A stretch of DNA of 64,000 bases from JBOCEF01 sp047610385 (GTDB lineage Bacteria; Pseudomonadota; Alphaproteobacteria; Rhodobacterales; Rhodobacteraceae). The stretch is from assembly GCA_047610385.1 (NCBI GenBank), contig JBLGAC010000006.1:1-64000 (forward strand), in the 5' to 3' direction. The notes under the pieces were generated by a model. It made no database searches, had not been told where the DNA came from, and saw only the letters and a list, made by a program, of their open reading frames with translations. The translations under genes were made by a program, and so were the position numbers. Shown piece after piece: positions 62,566 to 64,000 of the stretch (position 1 is its first letter; each line of letters starts with the position of its first letter).

Positions 62566-62896
62566 GTTGCCCGCGCGCGGTGTCCGAAGGGGCCTCCCCT
62601 CCGCCTCCGGTCCGCACGCGGGCTGCGCCGACAGCCACCGAAGGCGCGGCGCATGCTGTCTTCGACCACCTCATGCCCGACCGCCATAATGGCAATCCCG
62701 GGCACGATCAACATCATCCCCCGGTCCACATGCGATGCAGATCGGGGGATGCAGGGCCGAAGTTGAACGCGGCACCGCGCGCGGCAAAAGCCCCACGCAG
62801 TCAGGTTTGCCGATGTGTCGTGACACCGCGCATTCCCTTTGCATTCATAAAACCGTCACAGGCGCAGGGCGCGCCTTGCGAAACAATCTTTCGTTC
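62566..62896. other. Intergenic region between convergent arsJ and sufS
   Basis: 330 bp. A minus-strand frame of about 50 codons, starting ATGTTGATCGTGCCC near 62714 and reading MLIVPGIAIMAVGHEVVEDS, is the only notable content; it is hydrophobic then Arg-rich and has no known family, so it is not called. Confidence 0.35.

Positions 62897-64000
<1,104 letters not shown>

Overview
The window is chromosomal DNA from an alphaproteobacterium, most likely a member of the Rhodobacteraceae (Roseobacter/Paracoccus-like). This rests on the high GC content, the family-typical sequences of SecA, TypA, IlvB (GEAS rather than GDGS in the ThDP site), ArgJ, MetG and a PraR-like XRE regulator, a VPLPA-CTERM-like surface anchor, an alphaproteobacterial-type LexA box and an arsJ-type arsenic operon. 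All calls come from reading the sequence; no database search was run.

Bases 1-18,000 are accessory and decaying DNA. An IS5-type element cuts an anti-sigma (RskA-like) gene that is followed by a fasciclin lipoprotein. Next come degenerate IS3 and IS5 relics, one nested in another, then an FkbM methyltransferase and a very large repetitive surface protein whose start is missing. A GntR/FCD regulator precedes two broken catabolic genes (an acyl-CoA ligase with two compensating frameshifts and a ThDP enzyme with a nonsense codon and a deletion). Behind them is an intact 30-residue pqqA that appears to be orphaned. More IS5 relics, a sulfotransferase and a VPxPA-anchored protein with a 345-bp internal duplication and a stop codon in its signal peptide close this part.

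Bases 18,400-44,700 are mostly core genome: tRNA-Leu(UAA), SOS polymerase dnaE2, typA, an XRE regulator behind a sigma-54-like promoter, hisN, dapE, a frameshifted methyltransferase, secA, a divergent parvulin-type foldase, argJ-mutT, an exported DsrE-like protein, a P-loop protein, metA, ppk2, metG, a class III cyclase, and ilvB-ilvH behind a leader-peptide attenuator. A family of short palindromes beginning GCAACCCAGATT punctuates the 3' ends of several of these genes.

Bases 44,700-52,450 hold an AT-rich HEPN-domain gene inserted between ilvH and a complete branched-chain amino acid ABC transporter operon on the minus strand (binding protein, LivG, LivF, small exported protein, LivH, LivM), then a divergent medium-chain dehydrogenase lacking the usual catalytic zinc ligands.

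Bases 52,600-64,000 carry detoxification functions. A sulfur block contains a persulfide-dioxygenase-like hydrolase, a phosphatase-like/SQR-like fusion, a SulP transporter and a DUF2892 protein. A MarR regulator and a Bcr/CflA exporter follow. Then comes an arsenate operon made of a fused ArsR-ArsC, a GAPDH and ArsJ, in which GAPDH would make 1-arseno-3-phosphoglycerate for export by ArsJ. The window ends inside sufS. No CRISPR array, rRNA or phage was seen, and I found no clearly new multi-gene system. The most unusual items are the orphan pqqA, the palindrome family, the lone HEPN gene, the ArsR-ArsC fusion with an operator over its start codon, and the duplicated surface proteins.
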